From Taxawa tesnikishii (nom. ined.) (lineage: Eukaryota > Ascomycota > Dothideomycetes > Dothideales), in assembly GCA_030247885.1 (NCBI GenBank), contig JAPDRO010000020.1, positions 124,001 through 188,000 of the forward strand: 64,000 bases of DNA. The letters are read 5' to 3'. Within the stretch, counting starts at the first letter, position 1. Each line of letters starts with the position of its first letter. Below are positions 34,432 to 49,719 of the stretch, in pieces. A program made the position numbers and the translations under genes. The notes below the pieces were generated by a model. The model was given only the letters and a program-made list of their open reading frames with translations, was not told the origin of the DNA and did no database searches.

Positions 34432-35815
34432 TGCTACTACTACACTCTGCGCACGAATTCTCCAGCAATGTCACCTCTCTCCGTAGTGCACTACTTCTGC
34501 ACTCATACACGCGTCTTTGTTACAATGCTTCGCTGGATCAGCCGTACACGGTCCTTGTTCGGTGCGTGGACAATGTGGAAGGAGGTAACAAAGAGCATAT
34601 GTCATCAGGGTCCTTGGCTTATATATGTCGGCCGCGAGGCTGTTTCACGTGCATGTCTCCAGTCCCATGCACAACACTGTCTGGCACATGGCTGTACATA
34701 GTTAGTCATCATCTGCTGAGGGCAAACACATGTTTGGCTGCACCAAAGGGAGAACGAAGCAGACCGAAGCGATTGTCTGGATTACGTTTACTATGAAAGG
34801 ATTCCTTCCACCAAACCCGCAGCACAGCTGCTGATCCAGCATCCCATTACCCTCGCGCACAGCACGTGAGCCCCCAGCACCGGGCTGGAGTATAGGTGGG
34901 ATGATCCTATAACCCTCGATTTCTCAGTCCCTTCCCAAAGTCCAGACTCCCAGCATTCAGTAAGCTAACCCGAAGCCGGTCTGCCTCTTCCGACTAGCGG
35001 AAGAAACCACGCTTCAGGCGGCGGTAACTCCATCACAGATGTTGCAACCTGTCCGCTGAACCCTAGTCGTTTGGTCTCCGGAATGAGAACTGCTTCCTCG
35101 TGGGTGTGATTACGGAGCCGCATGCCAGATGTCGTTGCTCTCAAGGATGCCATTCGCCGAAGGGTCGTATCTGTCGGTCTCCAGTACCGAGGACCTTTGG
35201 CGTGCTCGAGCTGTATGCGATAACCTCCGACTAGCGGTGTGCTATGCTCCAGCTCTCACTAGGCGTGACGAAACGAAGAAAGGCGCCGGGCCTTCCGGAA
35301 ATAGGAGAGCCGAAAACCGTGAGAACGAGATAATCCGCCCAAGGTTCCGAGCCGTGAGGCCCATTTCGATCTCCGTTCTTGTCCCGTCATAAAACAATGC
35401 ATCGTGCCTTCCAGAGATTGTATGCATAAAATCGTGACAAAGCCGGCCCGGGCGTAACAAAATCCAGAAAACGACAGAACGCGCTCGCTAACTCAGAACA
35501 TAGGAAATAATGCCGGGAGGAATGAGTCGCCTGCTAAATGGTCATTTCAAAACGCCGCCCATGTATTTGAGGTGATGTGGCCGGATGGTCAACATCGGGT
35601 ATAAGTCAAAGGAATCACATCGCATCGCATCTGGAAGAAGGAGAGGTTGTATCGGACAGTGACATCGGATAGGCTGTGCGCATCAGCTCCGAGCCGGTAG
35701 GTGGGTGATCGGTGGTCGAGAAGGAAGTCAAGATTGGGATGGGCCAGATCACCAATTCTAAGACTCAACTGCGGGCTGCCGCTTCGGAAAGAAAGCTATC
35801 CTCGTCCTTTTCGGC
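34432..35815. other. Intergenic GID4 to next gene
   Basis: About 1.4 kb between the GID4 start and the next 3' end. Only short unsupported frames; no repeats seen. Confidence 0.35.
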
Positions 35816-36868
35816 TTACATGATAGCGTACTGTGGAGCGAGAGAACTGCTGTTCCATCCGAAACCGTCAAATCCATTGTTCCCCATGCTTGGTCCGCAT
35901 TGCTGCGGCAGCGCGCTTGGGTAGTGAAGAGATGGAACGGCTGCAACGGCTTGCGGTGAGCTGTAGAATTGTCCCGCCGATGTGTATACTGGTTGACTGA
36001 AGGACGGTGTCGGGGACGGGAGCTGGACGGCGTCCAATCCCATGCTTGACCAGAAGGTGTTCGACTGAGGATCACTGCACGCTGTCGCAGTAGGGCTCGG
36101 TGTGGAAGGAAGCACTTTCCAAGAGTCCACCGGTGCGGGGTGGGAAGCCAACATCTGGGTCGGCTGCCACCACGTGTTACCGGCGGCGACTGCGTTTGGG
36201 AAAATGGGTGCGGGAGCGATAACGTCGACAATTCTTGGTGGAGGAGGCAGAAGAGGCAAGAACAGGTTCATGATCCCGTGCTTAACATCCTCGCTCCGTC
36301 CCTCCAAGAGTTCGCCGGCACCATCTTCTTCCAGTCCTTCCAGAGCCCGAACGCCTGTCCTGAACACAAAGCGGTTGACGGCCTGGACAAACTCCTCCTG
36401 GTTCTTCTTGAGCTGGGAATCCTTCTCCGGCCAGGACCATGTGTTAGCCGCAGCGTCGACTGAGTAGATGTCCTTGTGGTACTCGACTAGCGCCTCGATA
36501 GTTTCGGGTGTCAGCTTGAATGCAACCTCATGCTGTGAGACCATGTCGACATGAACCACGTAAGCCTCGACGTGGATGACCTGGTAGTTGTACAGGGCCT
36601 CTATCAGAGGGTTTGAGTCCTTGCGCAGCTCGGAATCGGGCGCCTTGGGGAGCATCAGAGAGGCTAGTGACCATATCGCTGACGCGCCGCCAAGGGTTTC
36701 TGTAAGACACCGGAAATGCTGTGGAACACTGTTGAGGGGGCGCTTTATGCGGTTTATGCGCTTCAGTGTTTGTGTCAACCAAGGCTCCACCCTTGAGTTC
36801 AGGACGATAGTTGGTGCCGATCGAGGCGCAAAAGCCTGGGCGGATGCTGGGAGAAGTTGTAGAGGCAT
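35816..36868 (-). CDS. Unknown 350-aa protein
   Basis: Single clean frame without breaks, not recognised. Residues 1-200 look globular and helical (VEPWLTQTLKRINRIKRPLN, YNYQVIHVEAYVVHVDMVSQ, FVQAVNRFVFRTGVRALEG). From about 205 on it is Pro/Ser/Ala/Gln-rich with a PLLPPPPRIVD start and probably disordered, ending SSSLAPQYAIM. There is no signal peptide or membrane segment. The layout, a helical domain plus a disordered Pro/Gln tail, would suit a nuclear regulator, but nothing specific supports that. Confidence 0.65.
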   Translation of the reverse strand: MPLQLLPASAQAFAPRSAPTIVLNSRVEPWLTQTLKRINRIKRPLNSVPQHFRCLTETLGGASAIWSLASLMLPKAPDSELRKDSNPLIEALYNYQVIHVEAYVVHVDMVSQHEVAFKLTPETIEALVEYHKDIYSVDAAANTWSWPEKDSQLKKNQEEFVQAVNRFVFRTGVRALEGLEEDGAGELLEGRSEDVKHGIMNLFLPLLPPPPRIVDVIAPAPIFPNAVAAGNTWWQPTQMLASHPAPVDSWKVLPSTPSPTATACSDPQSNTFWSSMGLDAVQLPSPTPSFSQPVYTSAGQFYSSPQAVAAVPSLHYPSALPQQCGPSMGNNGFDGFGWNSSSLAPQYAIM

Positions 36869-39114
36869 TGCGACTGTGTACCGGACGTGCGCTGTGCTAG
36901 AGATGCGATGCGATGGATTATGGGCGACGTTTGAGAATGATGTAGAAATGAAATGGGTGGAATGAAAACAACGTTTCGTGTCTCAGATGGTACCTGGCGG
37001 GGGAGAGATGGTGCGCAGGTTAGTAGGGAAGAGGAGGAACAGGAAGAAAGAGGATGGGCGAATAAGAGTAGAGAGACGGGAGGGTGAAGGTGAGGGAAGG
37101 GAAGCCTAGCAGCAGGCGGGGTCCTTAGTCTATATACGAGGTGGAACAATCCCGGCTGCGGGCGTTCGCTAAAAGAACGTAGAGTAGGCAGTGCATCGCC
37201 ACATGTGCGAGTACTCTAGCATGCCCGGACTTGGCCGCTAAATACACGCATATAGCCCTAGGCGGCCTGCATGGTTAGGTCGGAGTCAGTCTGCATGCTG
37301 CGTTTGCGTTTGCGCGACCGACTCGCCAGCGACGAGATTGCAGCTCGCACTCTTCGCCCCCAAGGGAGGGCCCAGAGGCCATCGAGCGGAGATGAACACA
37401 CTGCCCGATTCGTCTGCACCGGCCCTTTATGGCAGCGGTGCTAACATATCAGCTCTGCTAATGCCGTGCCTCCCAATCAGCTGACGGTTGGCTCGGTCGG
37501 TAGAGTCGTTGTGCTTCGCTCGGCATCATCGTGACGGTTGGGGAATATAGGTTCCGCGTCGCAAGCGTGAGGTGCTCGAAAGTTGAAACGCTGCTGGCGT
37601 TTCGCATCCGACTATGACCTGCTTACGCCTGCATGCTGGCGTTGCATGTAGCAGACACAATCGCCCTTCCCTTCTGGAAGACTTCGCAGGACGCGCACGA
37701 GCACGCCGGTGTCGTGGTAATGACATGTCGGCTCAGGGACGCCTCTCCCAAGTGCACGCGGAAGACCACTCCACGCGTCCCGAGCTGTGAGCCGGAGGCG
37801 CTCACGGCGGCCTGCGCGAGGCTCCTGGAGGACGGCAAGACAAAAGTGAACGACTGGCCAACATGGCATGCAGTCGGTGAGGCTAAATAGAAAAGCGTCG
37901 AAACACACGACCAATCAGAGGACGCAGACGAGGATTGATCGAAAGCGTCAGCAATTCGGGTTTTCGCCGTGCGGCCATGTGATCGCGACCGCTTCCTCTC
38001 TACAACTTCTCTAGTGCTGTTGTACGAGCGCCTGCTGAAGCAAAGCATGCATCGCGACTCTTGCTTCCCGCTTCCCGCTTCTCGCTTCCCATTTCCACAA
38101 CATCGTTCCTGCCGTGAGTTGTTATGGCTGTCGACGCCTGCTCCGTAACAACATTCACGCAAGATGTAATGGTGTGGCCTCTGCGGGAGCGAGGCTGTGC
38201 CGTGAGGATCTACACTGCACGCCACACCCTTCGGCCATATCCGGATCGCGGCCATGGCCAGCTTTTCTCACTGCCGCGGCGGCCTCGGTATGACGGGACG
38301 GAGAGAAGGGCAACGGCCGTGAGTCCGTGACTTGGCCGTGGGGAACTGCGGACGTGCACGTTGATCCGCCTTGTTGTTTTTGCGAATGCGACAGCTTGGG
38401 AGAAAGACATTGCGCATCTTCCAGCGCCTCTCCGAGCCCACTTCTCTACGTGTCAGCAGCAGGTGACGCAAGCGCTTGGCGACAGGCGACGGATGAGGGA
38501 ACGGAAACCTGGAGTGTGCATGTGCAGATCGGCTGATTCAAGATAGGTACAACAACATGCACGCTCGGACGACCTTGCAGCAACTTCTCAGCTGTGCATG
38601 GGTTGCGACGGATCGTGCTGTGCACGCCTTGAGTTACTCGCACGCACACGAAATCTTTCGCCTCGACGAAGTCATTATACATATTGGACTACATGCGGAT
38701 GTCTTCGCTGTTTCCGCAAGCGTAGAGAGAACAAGATCGATAGGTTGCGGTGTTCCGCTTGGAAGACGTTTCAGAACATGCAACAAGCAGTCAGACTGTT
38801 AGCTGCATGCATGCACTCCACAGTTGTGAGTCACTTCAAACCTCGAAGCTTGATACGGAGCACCTAGGTGACATTCGAGCGCAACGTCAACTACCGACTC
38901 GCAGGCACGGTAGAGACGCTCGTTGGGCGTTGTGTCTTTTTCTCTACTGTGCCAGGCTCTCAGAGGTGAATTTATTCGGACAAGCCGGCAAAGCCCGCAT
39001 GACGAAGAGAGAGAAAGAGAGAGAGGCTTGCGATTGTATCTTGTTGTCCATCCCGAGCGCGTCCAGCTTGAACATGCTACAATTGCATACTTCACCGTCC
39101 TTGCTGCAACCCTG
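36869..39114. other. Long intergenic region
   Basis: About 2.2 kb. The part next to 36868 is C/T-rich on the minus strand and should be the leader of the unknown gene. The rest shows no gene, RNA or repeat I can support. Confidence 0.35.
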
Positions 39115-42729
<3,615 letters not shown>

Positions 42730-43849
42730 CTTGTTCAGAGAAACTTAGGTGTTCTGAGAGACAGACGAAGAGACACTTGTGTCCTGCAGACAGTCAAATC
42801 GTCCAACTACCAGGTCCTTCATATACCGTTCCTGAAGAGTGCGGGGTCGGCATGATCCCTGTCATGGTTTGGATCTTGCATAACATTCAGCGCGGAGTGA
42901 CATCTTCTGGGATCGGTCCTTCTCTCATGCAAGACCAATGCAGTGTGATATATTGTGGAATCGGTCCTTCTCTCATGCAGTGAAGGAGATCACATATGGA
43001 TGATCGAGCTGGGGTTTCGTTGCCGTCCGTCATGTGCGGGGCTGCTTAGCACCTACCTGCCATAGGGCTCCGAGATCATTCATCAATTGGTGAACGAAGT
43101 GTATGGACGGCTCTGAACCGCTCGCAATGCCATCCTGCCGTTCTGCCATCCGATCGTGAAGCTTGTTCCGCATTTACGTAGATCTTTGATCTCTTTACAT
43201 ATGACCGTATGTACGTGAGGCGACGTGTATTGGCAACCTATGCCCTTCGGCCGCTGGGTAGCAACACCCAAACCCAGGTAGAGCGGCTAAGGTAAGTTGC
43301 CTGCTGTGGCTGTGGGAGGAAGCCTGAGGTGTATCGGATCATGGCAGGAATTTTTCATCACGCAATCCCTCACCGCTTTTGCTAGTGAGGTTTAGGAGCA
43401 GATAGAGTCGTTCCTCGTCCTCCAGAAGGGCATTCCAGTAACAACGCAGAAACTACGGCGGACAAGTGTGGGATGCTGAATGAGTGGGGTCTCATCAGAT
43501 GCAGTTTTTGTATGTATTGGCGTTGTCCCTGACGACGAAAAAGCTGGTCAATGCATTCACTCGGTTCATCTGCAAGTCACCCCGTAGTTAGCGGTCAAGG
43601 ACCCGGCGAAGAGGCACGCTCACTCAGGTATCCTTCTACTTCATACCATCTTCCAAGAGAGGCGCCTGTCCAGATCGTGCTAGGATCATGTTGTTGGTGC
43701 GTGTATCAAACACGTGAAAGTCGCACAAAGCTTCTCATCCTTTGGCTGCTTCCCAGTCCAATCCCCGCTTACCGTAACCACGTTCCTTCACCTTCCTTTC
43801 TCTCCCTACCACTTTGATACTGCCGGCGATCACACTTTTCGCCTCAACC
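42730..43849. other. Intergenic GH31 to next gene (divergent)
   Basis: About 1.1 kb holding the GH31 promoter side and the leader of the plus-strand gene. It includes a short direct repeat (42913-42931 / 42961-42979) and a palindromic motif near 43369-43394. No gene seen. Confidence 0.35.
42911..42981 (+). repeat. 19-bp direct repeat, 48 bp apart
   Basis: TCGGTCCTTCTCTCATGCA occurs at 42913-42931 and again at 42961-42979, about 200 bp upstream of the GH31 start. The spacing and flanking CAGTG suggest a 48-bp tandem duplication that has partly diverged. Confidence 0.8.
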
Positions 43850-45173
43850 ATGGCAGCTACAGCGTGCGAGTCGCCCTACTACGCCTCCTCCGCTATTCCG
43901 ACAAGGCTCGGCAGCAACATTCGCAGAAGCTCTCTGATCTTCCAACCTCCACGCACACCGGCAGGCAACGATGACAGCTTCTACTTCCACATGCGCAAAC
44001 GCGTGCGCGCAGACTCAAACCATAACGAATCCTCCAACAGTAATTTATGGCGGACTCCTACGGCTGATGTGGCAGCGGCAGACAGCTGGATGACACTGGA
44101 TTCTGCGCGGGCAGCGAGTCCGGCTCCACTGGCAAATACACGATACTGTCTGGCCGGGGATTTGATACACCTACACTGGCCACGGCTGTGCATTTCGATA
44201 TTAACGATGCTCAGAGAGACATCAACTTCCGGAGCAAATGGGATACCACATCTCTCTCTACACCTGAACAGAGCTATGTGAGCGGTCCGTTGGCGCGCGA
44301 AAGGAACGGCAAGAGTAGGCTGGGCAACAACAGCAGCACTGCCGGATGGGGCACCTTCGTGTTCTCTCTGGTTAGCGGTGCTGCCGGCAGAATGTGGGAT
44401 CTATGTCTGTCTACAGCTCCGTTCCTAGGATTCTATGCTGGAGGCGGCGAGGGCTACGCTTTTCCTTCATCCTCTCAATCTCCAGCTTCCAACGATCTTG
44501 ACGCTTCCTACTTTCGCTTGCCTACACCTATGTCTGGCAAATATCCCCCGGTCTCGGAGAGTGGGATGAAAGCACCACACCTCCACGACCGGCTAAACGC
44601 ATCCATACGGACACGGGTGCCGGATGGGTGGTTGTGGACCAAGACCTACAAACACACGAAAGCCCTCGTCTCTCCATCCGCAAAATTTCAGCCGGCTCGA
44701 CATCTTACACGTCCAACCGCTCCGTCTCCAGCGCCTCAACCGCAGACCCGCGCTTACGCAAATCCCTAATCCCCGTCTCCCGACGCAGCAGCTCGCACGT
44801 CTCACACACCGGTTCTCCATCCTTGCAAGCTGTTTACCATTCGCCGACCCAACAGCCAAAGTCCCATCAGCGCAGCGCATCCACCGCCTCGATGCGGTCT
44901 CCCTCCCTCCAAGTCCGCACCAACAGCACCTCCAACAACAGACCTGGAAGTCGTCATAGTTACGGCCCCGCGAGTCCGCTGAGCCCCGAAGCGCAGAGGT
45001 TCCTCCTCCGGCAGGAGAAGCAGGACAGAGCGGCGGATAAGAGCATGCGAAAAATGAGTCGGCAGGTCCAAGCACTGATACGGCAGGGACAAGCTGCTTT
45101 GGGAACGAAGGTAGAGGTTGAGGATGAGAATGAGCAGGGCGTTGATGAGGGGTTCGAGGATGGAGAGTGGTAA
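43850..45173 (+). CDS. Conserved ascomycete protein of unknown function
   Basis: I recognise a block shared with uncharacterised ascomycete proteins, GRMWDLCLSTAPFLGFYAGG with a following GEGYAF (nt about 44388-44460), but no function. The N-terminus is MAATACESPYYASSAIPTRL; the C-terminal third is Ser/Arg-rich with a helical EAQRFLLRQEKQDRAADKSM segment and ends GFEDGEW. Breaks at G4 44156-44159 and C5 44545-44549 each act as one missing base; joined, the protein is 441 aa and reads through GLGEWDESTTPPRPAKRIHT. The Gly/Phe/aromatic block may be membrane-associated. Divergent from GH31. Confidence 0.75.
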
Positions 45174-45750
45174 AGGAGTCGTTGCTAACGCTCTTGAGGA
45201 CAACAGGTGGAAGGTGAGAGGTGCTGTGGGTCAACGGCCGCTCGTTGCGTCTTTTTTGGCAAAGACTTCACTCGTTCTCATAGGAAGGGGCTCGGGCATT
45301 GACGGGGCAGATGAATCTGGACAGGGTGGATCGGGACGGGCGCTGGGCGTTTTGGCAGATACCCCATCCATCAGACCACTATTTCCTGGGTTCCGTGTTT
45401 ACTCTCCTTTTCTTTCGTACCAGGGAAATTTCAATAATTCACAGCTTTCTCTTTCGTCTGTTCTGATCAGGAGCATCATGCATTTGAGGCGTTTCATATA
45501 GCAACCTCGGTTATTATGGCGCTATGGGATTTTAACCGTTGCCCCTCCACCCCTCCCTTCACCCCGCCCACGTGCTTCCATAGCTCTCAACTAACAACCG
45601 TGTTTGCACGATTAAGCTCAACGCTGCCATACCAAACAAACCATCAGTGCTTGTGCTAACTTGGCTATACAAGCCAGAGGGCAGCTTTCACTTGGCTGCC
45701 CAGTCATATCCATCGAAGAGGCAGCATCCAAAGAGCCAAAACTCGCCAAC
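45174..45750. other. Intergenic
   Basis: About 580 bases between two plus-strand genes; no feature seen. Confidence 0.35.
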
Positions 45751-46997
45751 ATGAGCAACAAAACAACAACCACAAGGAGGATCCGGCTCGATCTACCTAT
45801 GCGTGCACAGTCTCAAGCGTCGGTGCTCCTGGAACGGGTGTTATCAGAAGGCGACGTAGAAGACCAACAACGTCCCATTCTACGTCGGACCAGGACAGAA
45901 CAACCGCAGCAGCAACGGGCCAAGGAACAGCGCCTGCTCGGCGCAAACAAGCATTCGCCCGCAGCCTTGTTGTTGAGGAAGGTTTTATACGAGGACGAAG
46001 ATCAGGATCAAGAAGACCGAACAACTTCCTGGAGACGACGACCTCAGCTACGCCGCTCACGGACCTCAAACTCAGCAACACCGACCCCAACTCTACAGCG
46101 TCCTCAACCCTCAGCACAAGCGGCTAATTCATCTCATGCGTCAGCCTCATCACAGCGCGCATCCAAGCACTTCCCCTTCCTCTCACTGCCCGTGGAACTG
46201 CGTATCCGGATCTACAACTCGCTCCCGCGGCGCCAGCGCTTCCGCCGCTCCGACAGAGATTATGTATACAGGGGCCAGGTCTTCGATCCGACCGTCCTGC
46301 GTGTCTGCTCCGATGTTTACAAGGAAGCGCTGCCAGAATTGTATCGTCTGGCGACGCTGAGTCTGCGAGCGGATTATTTTCAGAATTACCTCCGTCCGAG
46401 CTACGGAAAGGATCCCGGACCGCCGTTTTGGCCGGCCGTTACCATCACCGGTGATGTTGCTGCGGGTGGCAACGGACCGGAAAGGGCACTGGATGGGGAG
46501 GGGAGGAAGGGTGGGCAGAGGAGATTGGCGATCCGAGATGCAGGGCGAGTTTTGTGGGGCACATGTTTTTCCGCTGCCACGATATCTCGACATTCCCAGT
46601 CAGCTGGCCGCAGAGCCGCGTGGACAGGTTCGTCGAGGCATTGCGGCTGGCGCCGCAGCTGCAGTCTCTCACCCTCAGGACGACGGATAACATGTGGTTG
46701 CGGAAGGGGGATAAGCACGTGCTTTACGCGCTCGAGGTCTTGAGGCAAATCAGAAATGCCGGCCCGTTTGAGTTAAAAATTGTGGTAAGGGAACAGGGGG
46801 CCGAGGATAGCGTTTTCGCGTTGAAGGAATGCGGGTTTTGCGTCGTGTGGGAGAAGGGTGGAGAGGAGGTGGAGGTTGAGCATGAGGGAGGCGAGGCGGA
46901 TGAGGGCAACGCGGATGCAGGGCCGGAGGAAGGGGAGGAGGACGAGGTATTGACTTATTGGGGTGCGAATACGAGATGCGCTGCGCTGAGGGTCTAA
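45751..46997 (+). CDS. F-box-like protein
   Basis: The start at 45751 (MSNKTTTTRRIRLDLP) is chosen because it opens the basic, Gln/Arg-rich N-terminal region. At about residues 145-165 lies FPFLSLPVELRIRIYNSLPR, the pattern of fungal F-box-like modules (LPxELRxxIY). Then come FDPTVLRVCSDVYKEALPEL and DISTFPVSWPQSRVDRFVEA, as in the many fungal F-box-like proteins of unknown target. The C-terminus is acidic (Glu/Asp/Gly) before TYWGANTRCAALRV. A break at G3 46543-46545 acts as one missing base; joined length 415 aa. Possible SCF adaptor, inferred from the module only. Confidence 0.72.
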
Positions 46998-47090
46998 ACT
47001 GCTGAGAGATAAGGCTGAGGCGACATGTGAAGGTAATAGTAACTTTAGTATGAAATTGCGGATACCTGATACTTGGTAAATCCGTCAAGT

Positions 47091-47171
47091 AAGTCAAATA
47101 GGTCAAATAGGTCAAATAGGTCAAATAGGTCAAATAGGTCAAATAGGTCAAATAGGTCAAATAGGTCAAAT
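47091..47171 (+). repeat. 9-bp tandem array (AGGTCAAAT)
   Basis: Eight perfect copies of AGGTCAAAT at 47100-47171, preceded by one variant copy (AAGTCAAAT) at 47091-47099. It lies about 95 bp after the F-box-like gene and about 165 bp before the transposon. Confidence 0.95.
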
Positions 47172-47338
47172 AGTGATATATGCATCTTGTTCGATATTGT
47201 CCGCCAACTTGCTTCAAATCCTTCCCTTGTAAGTCTCTATGTGTTGTTCTTGCGTACGGCCGAGCACGTTAGGGATGTGCCTATATGCGCTTTGCTTACC
47301 GCCTCACCGCTCTCGCTAGCGTGGTTTGGTTGAACATA

Positions 47339-48687
47339 TGGTGACTCGTCAAAAGTATCGGAATTCTCCGAATCTGAATCCTACCCTCGGATGCACTACC
47401 ATATGCTTTGTACTCACAACACTAGCAATTGACTAGCAAACTGAGTATAGAATAGTTCAAACACCATAGATTTGCGTTACAATTCAGGAAAGGTAATCTT
47501 CGTTAGTATTTAGTGTACTAGCCATCGTTATGAAGGCAAGCCTGAATCCTATCTATCATGCTAGCAACACAGTTGTACACCTTCTCACTATCAACCTGAT
47601 CCCATGCACTAATGAGTGCATCCTCCATCCTCTCATGAATGCATTCCTCACTACCAGACTAGCGATCTATGTCAGGAAAGAGCTCAAAAACCTTCTTCTT
47701 TAGCATAGCCTAAAGGTGCTCAATTAGATTCAAATCTAGTGAGTATGGAGGCTAGTCTTTCAACAGATTGATGCTATTCTTCTTTAGAAAAGCTGCTGAC
47801 TTTTTGGCTGTATAGACTCCAGCATTATCCTGTTAAAATAGCAGTTCTTCTTTGTACATAGGGAGCAGGCCTATAGTAAGAGCATCAATGTATGAGTTTG
47901 CTAAGTAGCCTTGCCTCTTTGACTCTATATCCCTACGCATAACAATCAACTCAGTCTTTTAATCATTGTAGATACCACCCCATACCATGATACGTATGTC
48001 CTTGCTCTTGTTGAATAGTTGTACCTTGTCTTTGTCGTATGCTTGGCCAGACATTCGCTATACCCATATAGCTAGTTTGCCAGCTCCACGCTCTACAGAA
48101 CACTCGTCTGAAAAGATGACTTTTAGCTAGTCTTCAACAGTCCAATGCTTGTGTAATTCACACCATTCTCTTCTCTTTTTGGCAGTAGCCTCTGACAATA
48201 AAGGTCGCTTCTTGGCAATCCAATCTTGGATGCCTTGATCCTTTAGAATCCGGTAAACAGTTGAGTAGCTGCAATCTAGCTAGAGATCCTTCAAAAGCTC
48301 GCTATAGGTTTTGAATGGATTGTTACGTGCGTAACGAAGGATAGCACGCTTTGTGCGCTCTGTACAACGCTATGGACGGCCTGAGCGAGGTTTTGAGACA
48401 CCTTGTGGATTGTTGGAGGCGTTGTTGATAGTCCTGTTGATGGTGGAAGCTGGTATGTTGAAAAGGTCGCGTATCTTATATTGTGGCATACCAGCAGCAG
48501 CCGCTCCAACGATCTGATTTCTCGTAGCTGGTGAGAGCTCAGTCTAGCGACGTCGGTTACGCGAGATAGTAGCAAGAGCACGAGTTTGAGGCGCCATAAT
48601 GGTAGTTCAATTGATGGAGGGTGTTCTGGTTTGACGCGTTGCGACGATCAATCGCGGAAGAATTCCGATACTTTTGACGAGTCACCA
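47339..48687 (-). mobile_element. Tc1/mariner DNA transposon, degraded RIP-style
   Basis: 1,349 bp, flanked by TA on both sides (47337-47338, 48688-48689), with 29-bp identical terminal inverted repeats starting TGGTGACTCGTCAAAAGTAT. The transposase relic lies on the minus strand. The DNA is clearly more AT-rich than its flanks. Size, TIR and TA target site fit Tc1/mariner. Because the TIRs are intact and identical, the insertion is probably fairly young despite the damaged coding part. Confidence 0.93.
47503..48597 (-). pseudogene. Tc1/mariner transposase, inactivated
   Basis: From ATG 48597 the minus strand reads MAPQTRALATISRNRRR, a helix-turn-helix part (GMPQYKIRDLFNIPASTINR), then the DDE domain: first Asp in VIFSDECSVE, second in QDNAGVYTAK, and the last acidic residue in SLDLNLIEHL. 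The usual form of that last motif is SPDLNPIENLW; both Pro to Leu changes are C to T. All in-frame stops are TAG or TAA, none TGA, at positions where Gln (CAR) or Trp (TGG) is expected. No frameshift is needed to follow it over about 364 codons. This is what CpA-to-TpA RIP produces. Confidence 0.88.
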
Positions 48688-48689
48688 TA

Positions 48690-49719
48690 TATAGGGCATA
48701 CTTCGTGTACCCGACTACAGCGGATTGACAAGCAAGTGGCGTCACCATCGTGGTTGACCGCAATCAAGGATGTCAACGGCCCCATTGATTGTATCAGCAT
48801 TGCGCTGGTTGGCGAAGGGTTGGCTGGATCGAAATACCAATCTTCTGGTACTTGGGCCTGATTACGTCCCTCCGACAGCACCTAATTGCTTGAAACAAGT
48901 CGGTGGAAGTGCGACAATATCGTAACATCTTTCCTCAGCACGACCTGTCGAATCATAGTACAGGCTTATGCCTTTACAAGTGACTGCAGCTTGACGGGGA
49001 AGAACGTATATTCGAATGAAGTGGCAAGGCCGATAAGTTGACATACCTTCACCATAATGAATCTATTCTGCGGCCAACAATTCTCGAGCCGTCTGCGCTC
49101 GGCAATAGTCAAGGCGTATCTTGCACCTTTTTCTCTCCATGAAAACACCCGTCGAGGACCAGCCAGCAGCTGATACATTCGATGAGCCTCCAGGTGACGC
49201 TTCAAGTGAAGAATGGAGGAAGGATTCACGTGGCCAGTTGAACACGGAACGAAGAAGGGAGGGTTAGGTAGATGGAGGAGAGATCATTCATGCCCTGAGG
49301 GACTGCGCTAACGACAGCAGTGAAGGCTACTCCGTGCCCAGACGTTTCTGCTATGCCTGAAGGTATCGCAAAACTTTGGCCTAACATGTGTGCATAAAAC
49401 ACACTCCGAGATCGTCGCGTTCACTTGGCCACTAACCGAACTTGTGCCTCTTTCACGATTAGTGTTCCTTAGCCGTTCGTAGCGTTGTTTTTGCAGTTGC
49501 TTCCATGAACAGCTTGCCGTGCATTCTGTTGTACAGCCAGGCCTACGGATGAATCCTGCATCCTCTGGTAGCTCGTAGTAGGCCAGCCCACGACTCCTGT
49601 ATATGGAAGTGTCGTAGGCGACTTATGAAACTTTTTGGGCACGCTTACAATCGCACCTATACGAATCGCGGATTGCAGCGAGACGTACTCTCTTCGATAT
49701 CGACGCTCATGGCCGTCTC
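48690..49719. other. Intergenic after the transposon
   Basis: About 1 kb with no supported gene. Confidence 0.35.

Noticed and set aside
37623-38255. 210-codon minus-strand frame
   Set aside because: Mixed composition without domain or conserved-looking block; opposite frames are equally open.
47091-47171. CRISPR-like array
   Set aside because: The 9-bp unit has no spacers and this is a eukaryotic sequence.
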